This document shows, piece by piece, positions 11,281-23,000 of a stretch of DNA of 64,000 nucleotides. The notes beneath the pieces were generated by a model. The model was not told where the DNA came from, did no database searches, and was given only the letters and a program-made list of their open reading frames with translations. The DNA comes from Patiria pectinifera (taxonomy: Eukaryota > Echinodermata > Asteroidea > Valvatida > Asterinidae), in NCBI GenBank assembly GCA_029964075.1, contig CM057133.1, positions 16,020,699 to 16,084,698 on the forward strand, written 5' to 3'. Numbering within the stretch: the first letter of the stretch is position 1; each line of letters opens with the position of its first letter. The position numbers and the translations under genes were made by a program.

Positions 11281-11689
11281 TCTGCTCTGAAAGGGAGGTA
11301 TTTTTTTCGTGATGCGATTAATCGTACCCTCTCGAACAAAGCTGATGAAACTCGCCCCATAAAATAATTTGTCGTGCCTTGCCGACATGATATGAACGTT
11401 TAGTTTAATTCCATTGATAAACAACAGGGTAGTAATTAAGAATAAAAAATAGTGCATATTTTTGACATGTCGTACCAGAGTGAAAAAGTAAGGATGTTCA
11501 TCGGACATTTTGAGATTTGTATATGTATTTGCAAAGTTGGTGTATACTTGGCTTTTGGTTGTGGAATCTTGAGAGATAGATTTTCAAATTGAGTTGATAA
11601 TTTTCTAGCATTACATTACTTTAATGAGCTTTCCTCCCCCACCCCCGCCAAAATTCCTGGATCCGCCCCTGCACGCCTGATGTTGCATC
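11281..11689. other. Unassigned DNA and a G/C-tract repeat end
   Basis: No gene found. From about 11628 the sequence 'cccccgccaaaattcctgga' then tccgcccctgcacgcctgat matches 4193-4230 closely, so this is another copy of that repeat end. Confidence 0.45.
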
Positions 11690-11888
11690 TGTTGCAGGGT
11701 GGCAAATTGCAACGGGCTACAGATTTTAAGAGCGAGCCAGGCGGGGACGCTGAATGATAGCAGCAAAATCAGGGCGGCGACATCGGCCTGTTGGAAAAAA
11801 AGCGTGAACGTCAGACCGCAGGGAGGAGGGGCGCCGCCTACTGTCCGAGAGGGTCCATGAGTGTCCGCTTTTGACAGTGCCCCTATAG
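11690..11888 (+). repeat. Left arm of a large inverted repeat
   Basis: Shares 'ggctacagattttaa', 'agcgagcc', 'ctactgtccgagag' and 'cgcttttgacagtg' with the reverse complement of 13022-13222. The arms bracket the TIR element at 11889-12621 and a second repeat at 12622-13021. Small indels separate the arms, so the inversion is not recent. Confidence 0.75.
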
Positions 11889-12621
11889 GGCCTGTGTGGC
11901 AGGTAATTCTGTCCCCCCTGGTAAATGTGTCCCCCCGGACAAATTTACCGGTTCGTGACCCGGTAAATCTGTCCGGGGGGACACATTTACCTAGGTAGAT
12001 CTGTCCCCCTCCCTGGTAAATATGTCCCCCTGCCCAACGTTGAAAGTGTCCCCATGGTAAATGTGTCCCCGTGCATGCATGCGGTGATACGAGTCGTGTT
12101 CGATCGTACGTGAGCGCGCACATCGCCGCAAGTACATGCTGCAAGATATGTGGCAGCGTTTATCGCATGTGTATAATGTGTATCCCGCTACACGAAGGAA
12201 ATTCATCCAATGAGAAATTTCTTTACGCGCTACGATGGGAACGCAGACCAATCCAAGTAGGCGTTATATCAATGAGGCGTCCACAGTAGAATAGGGCTAC
12301 TGTAGTGCCCAACCTTGCTGTAATTTCACCGTACTCCGAGTCCGAGTCGATCGAGAGACCAAAAAGTTAATTTTATTCATATTCATGAAGGGCAGACTAA
12401 AAAGTAAAAAAATGTATAGCTTGTATGAATTCATTAAAACAATATAGGGAATTACTGGCCTTCTGCGCTGCAAAACTAGAGGGACAAACAAAACCTGGAG
12501 GGGACAGAATTACCTGAAGGGGGACAGAATTAACGGGCCGGGGAGGACACTTTTACCTACAGAGGTAATTCTGTCCCCCGGAAACTTTTAACGGGGGACA
12601 GAATTACCGTCCACACCGGCC
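11889..12621. mobile_element. 733 bp TIR element with dense 'ggtaa-tgtcccc' motif array
   Basis: The left end starts ggcctgtgtggcaggtaatt and the reverse complement of the right end starts ggccggtgtggacggtaatt. They agree at about 25 of 29 positions through ctgtccccc. Behind each end lie repeats of a degenerate motif ggtaa(a/t)t(c/g/a)tgtcccc: about nine between 11901 and 12070 and five between 12490 and 12608, in both orientations. The middle (12071-12489) is ordinary sequence without a transposase. Subterminal repeats of this sort are transposase-binding sites in several known DNA transposons (inference here). No clear target duplication was found. Confidence 0.6.
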
Positions 12622-13021
12622 AAATCACGATTTACAGGCCCCTAAAATTAGTCAGTATTTGAGCACATTGTGGGCCATGAACTTGAGGATTCGTACAAAA
12701 TAAGGATGGGAGCCGTGCACTGGAACGTGAGCTTGTAGGCCCTATTTCTGTACAATTTGGATGAAATTGGGGCCCTAAAAGCGCTCTCTTTTGCAATGGA
12801 GTGAAGCCACCGTTTTTCAAAATGGCGATGGGCTTCAGGACTGCATGTATTTTAAGGGATGATTATATTCGGTTGGAAATTTCTCCCAAAATTCATCAAG
12901 TTCAAGAAAGACCATAAAATAAGCTATAAGTTTGATGTGCGTCTCGAACACCTTGGAGAGTAAATTGTGAGTATATTTCAAGACTGTCTGAAGTGGAGCC
13001 ATTTATCATTGGGGTCTTTAT
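12622..13021 (-). repeat. Repeat R3, minus-oriented copy
   Basis: Reverse-complement relative of 15646-16130. Shared strings include aaatcacgattt, 'gggccatgaacttgagg', 'tagagcgctttt'-type sequence, 'atggcgatgggcttcagga' and 'gtgttcgagacgcacatcaa' (as complement). Plus-strand fragments of the same family lie at 61248-61310 and 63852-63912. Confidence 0.75.
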
Positions 13022-13222
13022 TGCACCCATAGGGACACTGTTAAAAGCGGGCCCTTATATGGACGCTCTCGGACAGTAGGTGGCGCTCTTCATCGCTGCC
13101 GACTGACGTGACTCGCTTTTTCCGATGATGTCGCCGGCCCCTTTGCGCTCCCCCCCCCCCCTCCCCCCTCCCGGCTCGCTTTTAAAATCTGTAGCCGGTT
13201 GCAATTTGCAATTGTGCACCCC
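13022..13222 (-). repeat. Right arm of the large inverted repeat
   Basis: Complement of 11690-11888, read outward from 'tatagggacactg'-like sequence through 'ctctcggacagtaggtggcg' to 'aaaatctgtagccggttgca'. It contains two C-tracts of about ten bases that are absent or short in the left arm. Confidence 0.75.
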
Positions 13223-14271
13223 CCCCCCCTTCCCCCGCTCTGACACTGCCCTGAGGTAGGTATTATCGGCGCTAAGAATGTCGGTAAGAGGAAGAACAAC
13301 AAATATCAAGCAGCGGCATCCATTTTTAGAGATCTTCGAAATACTGCATCGTCACGCACACATTTTTTTTTATAAAGTATGACATTTTTAAAAGTTGGTA
13401 TATAGAGCCCACGTGCCTTTTAAAACACTTTTGAATTTTCTTTTCCGAACGAAATATGAAGGACTATTATGTCCTGTAACAAATCAATTTGATTTGAGTT
13501 TGCAGGCCTTTACTCAGATTTGAAAGTTGGCTTTAACTGACGCGCTCCAGTTCTGAAATTGCGCACACTATTCAAAACGAATTAAGAGCGTCCCTAATTC
13601 GAAAGTTGAAATTAAATAATTGATTGCTTGGTATGGGCCGATTTTTTTCGTGCGATGTCTCATTTGAAAGCTCATTGAAATTTTCGATTTGGGGGATTTA
13701 ATTCCATTTGTAATTGTAAACAACATCATTATTTACGATCATAAGTAAGACTTTTTTGACACGACGTATGAAAAGACGTCGCGCCGGCAGATACTATCAA
13801 ATTCTAGCACTGTACAAGAGTCTCCCAGGCCCCTATAAAGGAGGGGGGTCCAACCCCCCGGTTCTGTGATACAATCGTTTCATAGAATTTATCTGAAAAT
13901 AATGTGAACCCCGGAGAAAAACCTATCTACATTGCACATTTTTTTGGCTGATGAACTCCCTCCTGCCAAAATGTCTGGTTCCGCCCCTGCCGCCTGTTGG
14001 GTTCCACGCTTTTGGTGGGTCATTTAAATTCATCATCGGCAGTTTGAAGGTGTCAAAAGGCAACTTATGAACGGACGAGCCATTGGCTGATATCCCCGGC
14101 GCTGCCTAGCTACTTGGTCGTGGCCCACAGGCCTTCCCACATTCTTGGGACTCCAACAATAATTGCTTACCCCATTTCATTCTTTCGTCCTACATGAGCT
14201 ACAGAAACTTCATTTGGGTAAAAAAGTGATTAGTCGATATCACATTTCATATCAATGTACCAACTTACGTC
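13223..14271. other. Non-coding, AT-rich, no gene seen
   Basis: Open frames are short and lack splice signals. Near 13838 'aaggaggggggtccaacccc' and near 13966 'ctgccaaaatgtctggttcc' look like ends of the G/C-tract repeats found elsewhere. Nothing else is recognisable. Confidence 0.5.
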
Positions 14272-15645
14272 AGAGGTGGATCTAGTAACTTTTGAAGGGG
14301 ATGGGTTGGGAGGAGGGGGAGTGGTTCAGGCCCGTCAGATTCAGATACACATGTACATACTTTATTGTGTCAGAGCAGGAGAAGGGTTCGACCCCCCCCC
14401 CCCCCGCCCCGCTGGCTCCGTGGCTGCATGTCACTGACAGTCAAAGGCTAGTCTGTAAAAGCCCCATGTTATGGAATTTTCCAATTCAAATTTTAAGGTA
14501 CATTAGGGTTTTCCACTTGACTTTGTTTTTCTATTTTATATATTTCCAGTTTTAAGGGTGAGGGGCTTTGTTTTCTTGCGTGTTCCTATTATGCGAATAA
14601 CTATATATTGGTAAATGTTCACAATTAAAGAAACGTTATTATTTTGAGACGTAATAAACACATTACAATGTACATTTTTATTTTTGCCCGGTACAATATT
14701 GCATACTGCGTTTCTTACTTCAAATGAAAATTGCGACATTAATAATGGCATAGTCATATTGATCGAACCAAACTTCGTTTTGATTGTATTGTCAATTATT
14801 AAAAATTCATTAATTTATCACATAGACCTTTGCTTTGTTTTTAATACTACCGTAGGCCTGCCGAGCATGCAGATGTAATCATCAAACTAATTACACCAAC
14901 GTTTTAAAAAATAGAGGCTTAAAAAGAAAATCAAAAAGTTATGTGCTAGCCAAGCATTCAGGGGTCGGTCTGAGCCATAACAATGCCCCAGCCAACCCCT
15001 TAGGGCTCTTCCGGGATCTCGGCGTTCCCGGCCAATACACACTTCCTTCCCTATCCATCCATATAACCCCGGAGGGCCAGGCACCATGTAAAAGCAAAGA
15101 GCTAAGGGAGGAACAGGGCGGCACCCTAAGCCCTGATCCTCCGAGTGGACCACATGCCCTGAACCTGTACGAAGGCGCCAACCTGGAACTCACGGACAGT
15201 ACCAGCCGCAGTGCTTACCGATTAAGCTAAGGTACCGTTGGTAATTTACGATGGGAAATTAAACATCTTATAATGACTGAATGCGTGCGTTGAAAAGCAA
15301 AAAGACACCGACGGGATTCGAACCCCGGCTCCGCGATTCGTGGACGCCGGATCTAACCATTCGGCCACCAGGCTTCCTTAGAATTCTCCTCAAAAACAAT
15401 TTATCTTAATAATAGGCGGAGAAACCTGGAACATTGCTGTGTGCATCTGTTTGGCTTCATGGACGAACAGAATTGAAGTCGGCAGTAATGAGTCAACTGT
15501 TTTCATTTGTTTGGACAATTGTATACGGCAGCCTCGTTAGCAGTAGGCCTATATATACGTGCCCTAAACATACTTAACGTTACGCAACAATGAACACTAT
15601 TATTATGTAGGCTATTTTGAACTTTGGCGGGGTGGGGGGGGGGGG
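14272..15645 (-). mobile_element. 1.3 kb composite repeat unit, inverted copy, with SINE
   Basis: Inverted homologue of 4190-5480. The tRNA-like modules lie at 15305-15374 (B-box complement cgggattcgaacccc) and 15165-15234. The outer left end begins cagaggtggatctagtaact. Copies differ by numerous substitutions and by C-tract length, so they diverged some time ago or inserted independently. Confidence 0.7.
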
Positions 15646-16430
15646 TTCTGAAGCCCATCGCCATTTTGAAAACCGACGCCTACACTCCACAGCAAAATAG
15701 AGCGCTTTTGGGAATTGAAAATCAAAGGAAGAATGCACCCCTCTCTTTTGGGAATTCGGGAAAAATACTCACAACTCTCCAAAGTGTTCGAGACACACAT
15801 CAAATTAAAGCTTATTTCATCATCTTTCATTTTCTTTTCAATTTTTTGGGGGGGTCAACTGATGACTTTTAGGAGAAATTTCCATCCGAAGATGATCACC
15901 ACGGAAAATAGTCCTGAAGCCCATCGCCATTTTGAAAAACGATGCCTACACTCCATCGCAAAATAGAGCGCTTTAAGGGCCCAAATTACATCCAAATTAC
16001 ACAGAACTACAAGCTCCCAGTCCTGTGCTCGGCTTCCACCCATATTTTTTACAAACCCTCAAGTTCATGGCCCACAGCATGCTCAAATACTGAAGATTTC
16101 GAGGGCATGCAAATCGTGATTTGGCCGGCGTAGGCAATTTCGGACCGATTTACTGGTCTGCAACCATAGGGCCTACCGGGATTGATGCGGCTTTTATACA
16201 ATTTTGGATGCACCCATTAATTCCCATGGACACCAGTGCCAAAATGCCCATTCTTCAAATTTCTTTAAATCAAAAATACTCAGAACTCGGCACAGGTATT
16301 CAGTAAGCTGCACAGAAAAAATGATGATCAACATGTCATCTTTCATTTTCTCAGTTGCAATTTGGTGGCCCGGTTGACCATTGACTTTTCGAGAAATTCT
16401 CACCCAAAACAAGGAAGACGACTGGCCCTG
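15646..16430 (+). repeat. Repeat R3, plus-oriented, with internal duplication
   Basis: Contains ctgaagcccatcgccatttt twice (15650 and 15914), each followed by a 'gatgcctacactcca'-like box. The marker gcatgcaaatcgtgatttgg lies at about 16108-16127. A third, more diverged portion from 16200 repeats the 'aaaaatactcagaactc' and 'catctttcattttc' boxes. No coding potential. Confidence 0.7.
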
Positions 16431-18860
16431 TTTTTCCCGGGAACTTAAGCCTGAAAATAGTGCCGCTCAAAGTGCCGCGTACGACTGACACATCATCATC
16501 AACTCGCAAACAGCGATAGGTCAATAGTTGTGTTGACTTTGCATTAATACGCAAGGAAACCAGTACAGTACACGCGCGCACGCGGTATATCCGGTCCAAG
16601 TGGCTCTAAAAAGTGGTTAAAAAGCGCCCTCTCTGTTCCCTCACGGAGCCCATACACAAGCAAACGTGACTACATGTACAATGTAGTTACACAAGCGAAA
16701 CCACCAAAGAATTACAATTACAATATCACTTTTTTTTATTAAGAGTTTTTTTTTAATTAGAGCATTACATCCTCACAGCATGATGAACAGAAACAGCTTC
16801 AGAAACAAAAATAATATGAACATTTTTGTAAAATATCTCTAGCTGTGACCGTCAACATTTCCCCTGACAAACTTTCTATCCATGTTACGTACGTTGCACG
16901 GTGAGCATAAATATCTCGTCAAATTTGCCTGGAAAGTCTTACATTCTTTGAAAACACAATCCTTATCCATAGGGTTGGAATGTACAAGTGAAAAACAGGA
17001 CAGATAACTTTATATTATTATCCTGCTTCATTTGCTAATCCAATGTCACACTATTTGTACCCCTTTAGTATAGAAATGCCCACACTAAGAAAGTCATTAC
17101 TAACACTGAGCTGAGCTCTCCAGAGAGAACTCGTAAATATCCATATTGGAAAGGATTTTTTTCTTTGACGTCGGCTTCATTCCACAGACCTCCTTTCCGG
17201 AGCGGTTGAAATCGATGACTGAACTTAAACTATAAATGACACAGACACTGACACAGAAGGAGTACGCGATTGCAATACATGTACTTCTAAAGTGGGGATT
17301 CAAGCTTCGCATGATCACCTCCTACTAGCGCATGTGATAAAGAAAAAAACTGTTACCCTTTAAACTTAGTACAGACCCACTGAATCCTTGCAGATATTTC
17401 AAGACTGCAAGTATATGAAGCTTTGTCAACTTTGTTCATACCCTGTAGCAGTAGTAAAATATACACATTACACGCTCTAAAAACTACATAAAATATTGGT
17501 TTTTTTAAATGCATTTTTTTACTATTTCATTGTCAAGCACAACAATAACAATTGAGCATGTGTTATTTTTCAGCATTTAAGGACTGTACAAACACTTTGT
17601 CTTCACCAAAAAAAAAATGAATAATAATAAAAATAATATTCATAATAATAAATAAGCGTTAACACATGACAGACATTTGTACTAGCCTGAACTTCGTGTA
17701 CATGTACATCACAAAATGTAAAGCGTACTAAACTTTTTGTGCACTTCTAAAAATAAAAGGAGAAAACCATATCAATCATTATCTTCAAGCAAACTTGAAA
17801 CCTCGATGCTGATTGGTTGACCCATGGCAACAACAGTGTGATATTATACTGTATCGCACGGTCCATATCGCACCCTGCATATTGCGCTATTCAAGAAGAA
17901 AGCAACATTCCAGCTGCATGCGCAACATAACACTGCCCAAAGTTTATGTAAAGCTTGTTGTCAAGTTTGCTTGAAGATAAATTCGTTATCAAGCTGGCGC
18001 TGGTGGAACATGTAAAATGTAGTGCGTCTGTGTCCATGGTATGTGGGACAGTGGCTTATCCAGAAGAAGGGGGGGCAGGAGGGCAACTCCCCCCCCCCCC
18101 AGCTGATTTTTTTTTCAAAGATTTTTTTTTTCAGTAAGGATTTCCATGAATGGTTACAGATTTCAAACCTCACCTTAAACCAATAAAACAAGCTCAAAAA
18201 CCATTACAATGTGCCATAAAAATCGGCATATATTTTCCAGTATGCATAATAATGGGAATAATAGTAAAAGTTTTGACCAGCCCCCCCCCCCCCTTTGATT
18301 TTATGGAGACCAATTGTCCGGAGAAAAAAAGCGTGTCTACATTTCAGCGCGGATGTACGGTTGCCCCCGACATCAAAAGCTGGATACACTACTGATGTGG
18401 GACACAAGACGCACTACATTATTCCGTGTTCCACTCGCGCTCGCAGGATAACTAATAGTGTCCATCAGAGTCCATCATTGTCCATCACAAGTCAAGCACA
18501 AGAATGTCACAAGTCTGCACAGTCATGACAGTCAATTCACAATTGCATTTTCAACAAAAATACTACAATGTCACAAGGTATATGATTTGAATAGCTTGAG
18601 ACTTGACTGGGGAATCAATGACTTGTGAGTAACTTGTAATGGACTGGACTACAGCCCATTGAATTCATGTCAATGCTGTGACATCACCAAGAAGTTGCCA
18701 GGTTGCAGCAGCTCTTGCAACTAGAGACCAGATACGGCTGTCTCATTGAAAACAATGCTTGACTCTTCCTTAAAGTGTGTACACACACTGCGGCAAAACA
18801 GCCTTCAATGCATGCTCTGGTCTGTTTCCATTAGTTTGCATTCTGAAATTCTAATACCAT
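16431..18860. other. Intergenic, no confident gene
   Basis: AT-rich sequence with long T/A runs. A minus-strand frame at 17100-17318 (72 codons, one hydrophobic stretch) has no splice or homology support. 16735-16740 is tttatt, i.e. AATAAA on the minus strand, and could be a distant polyadenylation signal for the minus-strand P5CS gene, but 3 kb of 3' UTR would be needed. Near 18050-18120 and 18280 are G/C-tract repeat ends. At 17814-17835 a CCAAT complement stands next to gttgacccatggcaac, which resembles an RFX X-box with a long spacer. Confidence 0.4.
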
Positions 18861-18892
18861 CAAATGTCCAACATTTCCTGTTGTGTTTTCAG

Positions 18893-19118
18893 TAAAGCAG
18901 AGATCCCACCGCTGCCACCATTAAGTGTGATGAACAAAGGATATGAAGATATAAATGCAGAAGTTTGTTCCTTGCCTGTGCCACTGCTTGTTTATTCACC
19001 ACACAGTAATGGAAGAAGTGGAAGCGGGAAACCAGATTGCCCAGTAGGCTTACGCAAACAAAGTAGTCCCCAATTTACATATAACTTGTCTCAAAAAACC
19101 CACCCTGCTTATTTGTAA
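18893..19118 (+). CDS. Possible terminal coding exon of an unknown plus-strand gene
   Basis: A good 3' splice site (ttgtgttttcag) precedes 226 bases that stay open for 74 codons to a TAA. The peptide begins KAEIPPLPPLSVMNKGYEDI and ends NLSQKTHPAYL. It is proline/serine-rich, polar and matches no family I recognise. Two AATAAA signals follow at 19242 and 19281, the spacing expected of a 3' end. It would converge on P5CS, whose stop is 765 bp away. Against it: no upstream exons were identified, and the A-run at 19267-19278 about 20 bases after AATAAA could mean a truncated processed copy. Confidence 0.3.
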
Positions 19119-19241
19119 TGTTTCTGGATGAATTCAATTGATTATCGAGCATGTTACTACCATACACTCAGTTACGTACTGTGGTGGACTTTCCAGCTCA
19201 ACAGTTTTTGGCAAGGTGTAATTCTTTTTTTGGGGTGACGA

Positions 19242-19247
19242 AATAAA
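19242..19247 (+). promoter_or_regulatory. Candidate polyadenylation signal AATAAA
   Basis: Lies 124 bases after the TAA of the candidate exon at 18893-19118, with an A12 run from 19267 and a second AATAAA at 19281. Consistent with the 3' end of that candidate, or with the tail of a retrocopy. Confidence 0.35.
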
Positions 19248-19349
19248 AAAACTTTTTTGATGTATGAAAAAAAAAAAAGGAATAAAGGCTCCTAGATGTG
19301 TACATGTTTGTATAGACCCTTCTCAAATGAAGTCACTGCCTACAGATTG

Positions 19350-19480
19350 TCAAGTGCATTGTCATTTTGGGAGTCAAATATTCGTGACGCGCGTCGGCTG
19401 TGCCATATTTCTAAGAAATTTTGAGCAACATACGCACGTGTAACATTTTGCACTCTGCGCGTACACGTACCTCATGACAT
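19350..19480 (+). repeat. Dispersed repeat R4, copy 1
   Basis: Shares with 27580-27740 the string order gtgcattg-cattttg-gcgcgtcggctgtg-tatttc-tttgagca-acgcacgt. Copy 2 lies in a P5CS intron. Function unknown. Confidence 0.5.
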
Positions 19481-19882
19481 TGAATACGTAGTTGTAATTT
19501 GCCTTCTACGATAGCTGTCTGTGTCATACCACTGCCATGTACAGCCCAACTCAGGAACTCTGAACACAGTCCAAGCAAGAGGGCTTTTGATTATAGGTAG
19601 CAATTAAAGTATATAGACAAAAAAGATATGCTTAAAATTTCCAAGATTTTGCATAAGGACTCGGACATGGACTTAAGTCCACGACGCAAAATACAATCCT
19701 TCATATTCAGCTTGAGAGGTAGCTTCGCATCCTTTACCAACCAACTCCCAAATGAAATCTCATAAAATCTAAAAAGCACCCCCAGAAAAAAAAACCCAAA
19801 ACAATAAGAATACCAGCAATACTGTTTCAGCTTTGGCTACATGTTTTTTTTTTTACCAGCTGCACACCAGCGAGAGCATTCA

Positions 19883-20052
19883 TCAGCTGCTGATGGGCAG
19901 AGACTCGTGTCGGTACGTCTTTGGACCCCCTTCTGCGTACTCCTGTACAGCATCTCCAGAGCCTTCCAGAATCCACTTGGTGGTGAGAAGGCCCTCGACT
20001 CCCACCGGCCCACGGGCATGGATGCGTGTCGTACTGATACCCACTTCGGCTC
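19883..20052 (-). CDS. ALDH18A1: P5CS exon 14 (residues 751-806) and stop
   Basis: Encodes [20 protein letters not shown] and [15 protein letters not shown], ending ESLPISS and TGA at 19883-19885. [15 protein letters not shown] is strongly conserved. The C-terminal tail differs from vertebrate tails but has the same length class. Confidence 0.96.
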
Positions 20053-23000
20053 CTATATTTGCAATGGAAAAGCAATAAAGTTAATACAGGGCGAGTCAAA
20101 AACAGCGGAACCCAAACCCCAACAATTATATTTCATATTTTTAAAAATATATAGCACCAAAATAATAATGACTGGAAAGCCAATTTCATAAACTACTGTT
20201 AGATGAAACAATTACTGAAATTGCTCAATCCATTCAAAGAATATCACCATTTAAACGCAATGACCCTAAAACCTGTTTCGTCCCAAAAAAAAGCAATTTA
20301 TTGTGTATTCTGACTGTTAGGAACAACAAAGCAAATGACACAGAATACTTGTTTCAACAGCTGCCAACAACTGTAGTACACAATATCTTTATCAAAAACC
20401 GGTGCATCTCAAGATGCACCATTGGACATTTCCGTTAGAAATTTGTTTTTTTTATTCGGCAAAGCGTGCACAAGCGCTGGCACGACGCACATGTGCGCCC
20501 GGTAACTATAATTCCTCGGATCAGTGCGCGACATCGCGTAGCTGCAATTGGCTCAGTGAAAACAGGCCCAATTCAAAACATGATCCAGCAACTTTCGATT
20601 TGAAATCGAGATCCTAGAATGCTGTGCTGTTTTTCTCGGAATATACAGCTGAAGCTGAGCTGAACGTTCATGAGGTTAGTTGTTCAGCGCCCTTCTTTAG
20701 ATTTTGAGCACGTTTGTGCTTCAAACGAACAAAATGCACACATTACAAATGATGGACTGTACCTTTAATTAAGCTGTTCCTTACCTAATCCAAATCTGTA
20801 GCCATCTGCAAATCTTGTGCTTGCATTACGGAAGACGCAGGCACTGTCTACTCCCATCATAAACTTCTGGGCGGTTTGCGCTGTGAAATATACCAACGTA
20901 GTATTAACAAAAGTCAACAAAATCTTCTTGAAAAACAATTAATGAAATATACAACTTAAGGGTGCCTATATTTCACAGGAGATTTAGAAGGGTACATTCT
21001 TCCTTCGATTTTCAATTTCTTTTTAAAATAATATGTTACAAGGAGGAGGAAGTTACTGCTAGAATTAAGTTCCAGCCTTTCAAGTTAAAAAATATTACAA
21101 GTAACACTTGCTGTTTCCACAATTGTTTTAGTGACATCTGTCATGAAGGACCTTAATCCAAGCCAGATGTACATGAACATGGACATGTGTATGGTACCGA
21201 AAATATTGGGCTGTGAAGAAGTGTGTATAGGCATGTGTACATATGTTTTCGTCAACTGAAACAACCAACAGGTGGTCCAGATATTTCAAGCTAATCACGG
21301 ACAAACGACTTGAAGAACAAGCAAAGAACTTTGTAACTGAATTCTTGTGCTTACAGCAAAAGAAGGAAATTGTGAATCAAACCATAAAACATAGTTAAAA
21401 TATTCACTAGCTTTAAGTCAAAACTTAACCTTACATACAGAATTATCGTACAATGAAAACAAAATGTCTCCTTGAAACCAACAATATCACCGCCAGTCCT
21501 AGGGAGGCCGACATCTGTTTTTCTCTTTTAATATTTGTCTGCACTTCATTTCTGAACTGTTGAAAAGGGAAAGGATTTGAATACCTAAATATTTGATTTG
21601 TACAGGTTAAAAAAAAATCCTTTCTTTCTAACCCGTTAATAATATTCTCACACAATGAAAGCATTATGTCGACGAAACCATTAACTGAAGCCCAAGAAAA
21701 CTTGCATGTGACTTCTACTTACTGTTCTCTGTAATAATGACATCTGTATGCGCGCTTCCATACTTGTGGATGTGCTGAATTGCTTCGTCCACATCGTCCA
21801 CTATTTCCACAGCGCACTCCAGCCCGCCGTATTCGACCTTCATGCTACGTGCCTCGGCGGGACCGATCTTGAGGGACTTGGAGAGTCGCGGTCCGGGATA
21901 GATCCTCACCTGTAATTGGGTGACACAGTAAGCTGATTTCAATGTCCGTCCAATTGGAATCCACCATGCATTGAGAGATGGGCGAGACAATCGTTATAAA
22001 TGCACTTCAGGGTGACAATGTATTCGTTATTATTAATGAATTTTTAATAAGACCTTTCGTGCAAACCATGTATCAGGGTTTAAATGGGATTTAGTAGTGC
22101 TTTGAAGTCGAGCGTTTGTCTTACTGCACATGTACAGTTAGTCTGAGTATCACCCATTCTCCACGGAGACTATCTCCAGTTGAACGTCTGACCATCTAGG
22201 AATGCAAATTTATGCAACGCTGCGCACCAGCCAATCGGAGTTGACTTTAATAATCATGACGTCATTTTATTCCCAAATCAGGACTAAACTGTGATTGGTC
22301 AATTCAGATGCAGTGTTTTTGAAATACAACGGCCGGGCACGCAGATCTACAAAACCTAGACACAACCGTGATTGGCCGGCTCTATTATTGCCAACATATC
22401 GCGTAACATATCGTTACAGAGCGCGTGACCACAGACTTTTTGGCTCAATTCAAAGCGAGATAAGGTTTCATTCATAGATATCCGTGACGAGACCCGATAT
22501 AGAATGCACCAGCTGATTGGTCAAAATCTTAAAGTCAAGGGGCGGCTGTCTTGTATAATTAAACAGCAAATCGGCTCACATGATAGATTATTGCTTCGCA
22601 AGAGTCTATTACATAGACTAATGTACAGTTACCAGTTCAGCAAATGAATTACACTAAGAGAATTTTGATAACCGGCTTAGAACATTGTATACATGTATGT
22701 CTGTAACATTTCTGGGTGGGCGCTCACTGAATACAACTGTTGTTTCTTATGGAGTGGTATTTGGGTGTAGAAATTACAAGTTATCTTGAGAGGCTTTGTA
22801 CACATGTTACGTCTGTGATTGAAGACAGTCAATACTCACATTTTCCGACCGAAGCATGTCCAGCAGATCGTCGAAGAGAGCATTGTGCCTCAATTCGCTG
22901 TGAATAAGGAGCGTTTCCATGGCGTTACAGGCGGCCGGGTAGTCACACTTGGAGTCGCGCACTGTGGACAGGAAAATCACAAATGGTCTATATCATCATA

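Noticed and set aside
11611-12144. 177-codon minus-strand frame
   Set aside because: Lies over the 'ggtaa-tgtcccc' motif array, so its length reflects the repeat, not a protein.
17100-17318. 72-codon minus-strand frame with one hydrophobic stretch
   Set aside because: No homology, splice support or repeat of the pattern; lies where P5CS 3' UTR or intergenic DNA would be.
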